DNA of 64,000 nt from Bdellovibrio svalbardensis (GTDB lineage: Bacteria > Bdellovibrionota > Bdellovibrionia > Bdellovibrionales > Bdellovibrionaceae): NCBI RefSeq assembly GCF_029531655.1, contig NZ_JANRMI010000003.1, positions 372,001 through 436,000 on the forward strand, written 5' to 3'. The position numbers were made by a program, and so were the translations under genes. Numbering within the stretch: the stretch's first letter is position 1; each line of letters starts with the position of its first letter. Below the pieces are notes generated by a model, which was not told the DNA's origin, made no database searches, and worked only from the letters and a program-made list of their open reading frames with translations. This document shows, one piece after another, positions 60,434-64,000 of this stretch.

Positions 60434-61218
60434 TCAAACTCAAAGTTCTGATCCCACTTCTTGCTTCCTTTGCCCTCATGGCCTGCCAAGGTCAGAAGAC
60501 TGAGGTTATTCGCGAGTATGTTGGAAATTCCGGTCGCGAAAGCAATTACGACGGCGGCACGGACAGTGGCGGCGGCAATGGCGTGGATGGACACAGCATC
60601 GAAGAATATGCCGTAAACATCCAGGAAGATGCTTCTTACCAACAGTATGTCTTACCTATCATTCTTAAAATCGCAGAAACTCATCCGCGTTTTGCCTCAG
60701 ACATGGTGCATATTACTTCCGAGCGCACTTGGTATAAAATCCCAGTGTCCTTGAACTCTCTCAAGGCAACACAAATTGGAGTGAGTTTTGGGGACAAGGA
60801 CCTTCAACAGTTCGCACTCCAAAACCTAAAGGCGGTTTGGATCAACTCTCGCCATTTTGACCGATTCGAAACGGATGAAACGCGCGCCCGCTTGATCTTG
60901 CACGAAATTCTTATGGGTGTTCGCCTGATGAAACTTAAGAATTCTTTGGATAACTGTTATTCTGGCGCAGCCCTGCTAAAGCTGAATCCGGCCAAAGCCG
61001 ACGAATACAAAAAAGAACGCGAAGCCTGTGCGATTAAATATGTATTTAGCTCCACAGATCCCATCCTCATTCCAGGCGTGGGCAGTGGCCTCGACTTATC
61101 GAATGATGATTACGACAACATCCGCGGATTGGGAGTGAACCTGTGGAATGAAAAAGGCGTCATCTCTAAGATTGAATTGGATGCTTGGTTAAAGGCCAAT
61201 AAATTCAGAAGCTACTAG
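60430..61218 (+). CDS. Secreted lipoprotein, third gene of operon
   Basis: A 262-residue protein with lipobox signal (MIKLKVLIPLLASFALMA-Cys19), a Gly/Ser/Asp-rich linker (about 33-55), and a domain with LILHEILMGVRLMKLKNSLD. The H-E-x-x-x-G-x-R pattern is near the HExxH idea of zinc peptidases but lacks the second His, so I do not call it a peptidase. Two further cysteines (NCYSGA, EACAIKY). No family recognised. Its stop overlaps the convergent TIGR02147 regulator gene by four bases. Confidence 0.75.
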   Translation: MIKLKVLIPLLASFALMACQGQKTEVIREYVGNSGRESNYDGGTDSGGGNGVDGHSIEEYAVNIQEDASYQQYVLPIILKIAETHPRFASDMVHITSERTWYKIPVSLNSLKATQIGVSFGDKDLQQFALQNLKAVWINSRHFDRFETDETRARLILHEILMGVRLMKLKNSLDNCYSGAALLKLNPAKADEYKKEREACAIKYVFSSTDPILIPGVGSGLDLSNDDYDNIRGLGVNLWNEKGVISKIELDAWLKANKFRSY

Positions 61219-62021
61219 TATTCAAACCAATCAATATTCAGACAGCGTACAACTTCTGAAGGCGAAGGAATCAACTTCGCATTCAGCCTTTCCACAAAAG
61301 CCGGAAGCTCTTGGCGAATCCAGTCAGCCACTTCCTGCGACAGCACCATCGGTCCCGTATAGAAAAAGTCTTCATCTTTATTCTGCTGAATCTTGCCCAT
61401 CGCTTGAATACGCCAGTTTTGATGATGCCTATTCACCAAGGGTGAAGAACTGCCGACATGAGTCCTTGCCGTTCCCAATTTCAAACGATGTTTATCTTCC
61501 ACCAATAAGTTATTTGCCAAAAGAAAGTCTAAAATCTTCTGTACGTGATTCCGGGGCAGATTGAGATAGCTCGCCAAGGCTTCGACGTCATTGTACTTGC
61601 CAGTATCCACGAGCAAACGCATTCCCGAATAAAGCCAGCTTGAGTAAAACACGTTGCGTGCTTCTTCGCTCAGTTCATTGGTCTTCACTCGATTTTCCAA
61701 CTTTTTCGATTTATCCTGACGAGCCTTGATCTGACGAAGAAATCTTTTCTGCAATTTGAAACTGCCCGCTCGGCAATAATCTACCAACAGCAAAAAGAAA
61801 TCAGTCTCATCATCTTCCAGCCTCAGGTAGTCGCACATCTCGGACGCAAGTTCCAGGCTCAGGTGCTTCTCACCCTTGAAGACCTGACTCACCATCGTGG
61901 TCGAAACCCCCAAAGCTTGGGCCAAGCGCCGATACTCCCCAAAGCCTTCGCGCGGCTGGTTTTCCACCCACGCATTGTAGAATTGCTTGTAATCCTGATA
62001 GTGAAAGATGGAAACAGACAT
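61215..62021 (-). CDS. TIGR02147 family regulator
   Basis: A 268-residue protein. The N-terminus FHYQDYKQFYNAWVE is the TIGR02147 signature ('...DYR.FL...'). An XRE-like helix-turn-helix follows (about 30-70, RRLAQALGVSTTMVSQVFKG, then KHLSLELASEMCDYL), and the C-terminal region has a second winged-helix-like segment (about 150-185, ALASYLNLPRNHVQKILDFL). The family is known mainly from Bdellovibrio-like bacteria and Fibrobacteres and is thought to regulate transcription. Its start lies against an inverted repeat TTAAC-N6-GTTAA (62030-62045). ATG 62021 is preferred; ATG 62030 would add three residues and overlap that repeat. Convergent with the lipoprotein operon and divergent from the barrel gene at 62136. 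Confidence 0.85.
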   Translation of the reverse strand: MSVSIFHYQDYKQFYNAWVENQPREGFGEYRRLAQALGVSTTMVSQVFKGEKHLSLELASEMCDYLRLEDDETDFFLLLVDYCRAGSFKLQKRFLRQIKARQDKSKKLENRVKTNELSEEARNVFYSSWLYSGMRLLVDTGKYNDVEALASYLNLPRNHVQKILDFLLANNLLVEDKHRLKLGTARTHVGSSSPLVNRHHQNWRIQAMGKIQQNKDEDFFYTGPMVLSQEVADWIRQELPAFVERLNAKLIPSPSEVVRCLNIDWFEY

Positions 62022-62029
62022 AAATACCA

Positions 62030-62071
62030 TTAACCAATTAGTTAAAACTTCTGTCAACTATTTACAAAACA
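62030..62071 (+). promoter_or_regulatory. Operator B between TIGR02147 gene and the barrel gene
   Basis: TTAACCAATTAGTTAA (62030-62045) and AACTATTTACAAAACA (62056-62071), in the same order and spacing as operator A. It begins 106 bases before the barrel gene at 62136 and touches the start of the TIGR02147 gene, so binding could repress one or both. TATAAATGG (62099-62107) is a likely -10 region of the barrel gene. Confidence 0.72.
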
Positions 62072-62135
62072 GACCTAGGCCTCAAAAAGGGCTTCTTGTA
62101 TAAATGGTTTCATCCAAACAAACCAAGGAGTTGTT

Positions 62136-62804
62136 ATGAAGCTATATGCTGTTGTTGTTGCCCTGACTGTTTTTATGAGCTGGTTCACAGTTCATGCCCA
62201 AGACTCTGTCACTGTTGTCGAAAAACCTGTTGAGATGGTTTACAAAAATTCCAGTGAACACAATCGCATGGATAAAAAATGGACCGCACAATGGCAGCTC
62301 TTCGGCGCCGGTCCCAACGGAACTTCTGAAAGCGCGATCATTGGTGGGTATCATCTTGATAGAAACTCTGTAGTGCAATTGGAAGTCGGAAGCGGTGGGA
62401 TTTCTGGCAACTCAATCTTCATTGATGATAAATACGAACTTTCTGGTTCGACCGTGGGTTTGCACTATAAGAAATTCTTCGGCAACTCATTCTATGCAAA
62501 GATCGGTTTGGATTATCGTTCTGTGACTTATAAATACAAATATCCGTTCACTGGAAACCAAGAAGGCTTCACCGGCGAATCACTTGGCGCTGGATTGGTT
62601 ATCGGCAATCAGTGGCAGTGGGAAAACTTCACTTTAGGTTGTGATTGGATTGGCCTCAGTCTGCCGTTTGCAAGCACCGTGAAGTCGGAAACACTCACAA
62701 GCTCTGACTCTTTCTATCGCGATGAACTCAACAGTGCCCAACAAAGATATTTGAGAAATGGCTTTGCACAAGCTCTTCGTTTCTATGTCGGCTACACGTT
62801 TTAA
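62136..62804 (+). CDS. Small outer-membrane beta-barrel protein
   Basis: A 222-residue protein with signal peptide (MKLYAVVVALTVFMSWFTVHA-Q). After a 30-residue polar start come about eight amphipathic strands (AIIGGYHLDRNSVVQLEVGS, GLHYKKFFGNSFYAKIGLDY, SLGAGLVIGNQWQWENFTLG) and a C-terminal FYVGYTF with final Phe, as in OmpW/OmpA-size barrels. No family recognised. It has a strong ribosome binding site (AAGGAG) and its promoter region resembles that of the operon at 58785, so it may belong to the same TIGR02147 regulon. Confidence 0.72.
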   Translation: MKLYAVVVALTVFMSWFTVHAQDSVTVVEKPVEMVYKNSSEHNRMDKKWTAQWQLFGAGPNGTSESAIIGGYHLDRNSVVQLEVGSGGISGNSIFIDDKYELSGSTVGLHYKKFFGNSFYAKIGLDYRSVTYKYKYPFTGNQEGFTGESLGAGLVIGNQWQWENFTLGCDWIGLSLPFASTVKSETLTSSDSFYRDELNSAQQRYLRNGFAQALRFYVGYTF

Positions 62805-62828
62805 GCGAAACTCAAAATTTAGAGACAA

Positions 62829-62865
62829 TCGAACCCGCTCTATGAACAAGGCGGGTTCTTTATTT
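62829..62865 (+). terminator. Terminator of the barrel gene
   Basis: GAACCCGC-N12-GCGGGTTC followed by TTTATTT; lies before the convergent thioesterase gene. Confidence 0.85.
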
Positions 62866-63340
62866 AACGATTTAGTTTTTCACCCAAACTCTGCAATTGC
62901 TCTGGCGCCAGACAGATAAAGAGTCCCTTCGAACGCGCATATATTTTCGTTGAATCAAATATTTCAGCCTCAACGAAAATTTTCCGATTTTCAGTGGAAA
63001 CAATTTTTCCGCGCAGTGAGTACTGCTTTCTTACCGGAACCATCTCTAAAAATTCCACTTCGATCTTGGCCGCGACCACGCCGAAACCATGATGCCATCC
63101 TGTCGAGCCCATCACTTCATCCAGAACTGCAGCCTGGCAACCGCCATGCACATGCCCCGGTGGACCTGCCGACTCCACCTCAAACCAAACTTCGCCCAAC
63201 AGCTCTTGTGGCTCACTGGATTTCAGCAAGACAATTTCCAGTTGCGATGACTCCATCACATAGGAACCCCGTGAGTCACCTTTGTAGGGCTTTGGAACTT
63301 CCAAAGATTTGTCATACTTCAATTTCATTGTTTCGGGCAT
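62864..63340 (-). CDS. PaaI-type hotdog thioesterase
   Basis: A 158-residue hotdog-fold protein. GPPGHVHGGCQAAVLDEVMG holds the conserved H-x-G-G and catalytic-type Asp of the PaaI/4HBT subfamily. AAKIEVEFLEMVPVRKQYSL and ENRKIFVEAEIFDSTKIYAR form the sheet. It should hydrolyse acyl-CoA thioesters; the substrate is unknown. AGAAGAG precedes the ATG. Convergent with the barrel gene. The 220 bases after its start are a plain intergenic region and the leader of the esterase gene. Confidence 0.85.
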   Translation of the reverse strand: MPETMKLKYDKSLEVPKPYKGDSRGSYVMESSQLEIVLLKSSEPQELLGEVWFEVESAGPPGHVHGGCQAAVLDEVMGSTGWHHGFGVVAAKIEVEFLEMVPVRKQYSLRGKIVSTENRKIFVEAEIFDSTKIYARSKGLFICLAPEQLQSLGEKLNR

Positions 63341-63560
63341 AGCACGCTCTTCTTTCTAATTGCCTTAATAGAGTGCCAGATCTTCTAGAGTGATTCCTCT
63401 AAAAAATAAAGAATCCCATACAGTTTTTCGAGGAACCTGAACAAGAGAGCATTGCCAACGTTAAGATCGTATTTTCTTTTAGCACTCTCCCCGAATTTGC
63501 TTTCATGCGACAGCAAAGTTTGTTAGCTCAGTACCAGTTTGCGAATCCACCGAGGTCTTT

Positions 63561-64000
63561 ATGAAGCGACTTGCACTGTTCCTTTTTGCATTGATGACAT
63601 TGCCTGCAACTGGCCAAACAAGAAGTCTGACAATTTCAGGAATTTCTTCCGGCGGATTTATGGCATCGCAAATGGCGACAATTTACTCGGATCAATTTTC
63701 AGGAGTCGCAACGGTCGCTGGTGGTGTCTTCTTCTGCGCACAGAATGTATTTCAAAATAATCTCTCTGCCTACGGACAGGCCGCCTATTTTAACTATGGA
63801 GTGAATGCTGCTGGTCACAACACCCCCTCCATCCTAGAGCCATTAGAGTCCAACCCTCTCTATCAGGCACTCGGTGTGTGCATGCAACATCCCGAAAAAG
63901 CCCATCAAAATGAGGCGGCAAAAACCGCCAGTGCTCAACCGATGAATCTGGACTTCCTAAACGACTTTGTCACAAAGCAACTCATCGCTGACACCTCAAA
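63561..64000 (+). CDS. PHB depolymerase-like esterase, C-terminus beyond window
   Basis: ATG at 63561 after CGAGG; the frame is open for 146 codons to the window edge. Signal peptide MKRLALFLFALMTLPATGQ, then LTISGISSGGFMASQMATIY, where G-I-S-S-G-G is the lipase box with the nucleophile serine, and FSGVATVAGGVFFCAQN. This matches the polyhydroxybutyrate depolymerase/esterase family (GISSGAFMA...VAGGPYYCA in characterised members). It probably acts in the periplasm or outside, on PHB or related short-chain polyesters, perhaps from prey. The remaining catalytic Asp and His lie beyond the window. Confidence 0.8.
   Translation, partial: MKRLALFLFALMTLPATGQTRSLTISGISSGGFMASQMATIYSDQFSGVATVAGGVFFCAQNVFQNNLSAYGQAAYFNYGVNAAGHNTPSILEPLESNPLYQALGVCMQHPEKAHQNEAAKTASAQPMNLDFLNDFVTKQLIADTS

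Noticed and set aside
1-64000. CRISPR array, prophage, rRNA operon or toxin-antitoxin pair
   Set aside because: No regular spaced repeats, phage structural genes or rRNA-like sequence seen; small paired genes here are exported proteins.

Overview
The window looks like chromosome of a predatory Bdellovibrio-type bacterium (Bdellovibrionota). The reasons are the mix of genes: two adjacent flagellins, a yggS-proC-divIVA-DUF167 cluster, a TIGR02147 regulator, a DUF2252 protein, a nucleoside ABC importer next to an S1/P1-type nuclease, and many small secreted or outer-membrane proteins with no wider relatives I recognise. From memory, flagellin genes and divIVA lie in one neighbourhood (Bd0408-Bd0464) in B. 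bacteriovorus HD100, which fits, but I could not check this. I see no rRNA, tRNA, CRISPR or prophage.

Layout. 1-1930: an AsmA/DUF748-like protein cut by the window edge and a secreted lytic-transglycosylase-like protein. 1971-4500: yggS, proC, divIVA, DUF167. 4507-10689: outer-membrane protein, MFS exporter with a cysteine-less rhodanese-like partner, chemoreceptor, free secreted Cache protein, porin. 10757-10920: a REPIN-like inverted element, then valS. 13820-17694: small exported proteins, a 2OG-Fe(II) oxygenase, trmO. 17862-24314: a Crp/Fnr regulator divergent from a nucleoside ABC importer followed by an S1/P1 nuclease, a plausible system for salvaging prey nucleic acid. 24752-32477: exported proteins, two barrels, RNase R with a long basic tail, a UbiB-like kinase. 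32490-38564: LysR-type regulator, DUF2252-OMP pair with the scar of a second DUF2252 copy, SMP-30-like protein, Tat-exported flavin oxidase with a CBM9-like partner. 38900-42311: a lipoprotein with a C-terminal membrane helix, two flagellins. 42607-47932: REP-associated transposase, HD phosphohydrolase, thioesterase/SDR-like/thiolase operon. 48005-53002: a large helical secreted protein, a repeat protein, an M23 peptidase and a PP2C phosphatase. 53109-58375: TonB-like protein followed by a four-gene lipid operon. 58785-62804: a secreted-protein operon, a TIGR02147 regulator and an outer-membrane protein sharing an operator. The right edge holds a PaaI-like thioesterase and a PHB-depolymerase-like esterase that runs off the window.

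The strongest candidates for undescribed biology are: (1) the lipid operon 54087-58375, with two CDP-alcohol transferase-like membrane proteins flanking a CdsA-like cytidylyltransferase and ending in a class V aminotransferase-SDR fusion; (2) a TIGR02147 regulator with an inverted repeat TTAAC-N6-GTTAA found both at its own start and before a secreted-lipoprotein operon; and (3) a RAYT transposase together with several families of short palindromes scattered over the window, one a REPIN-like pair and one a three-branched structure in a leader.
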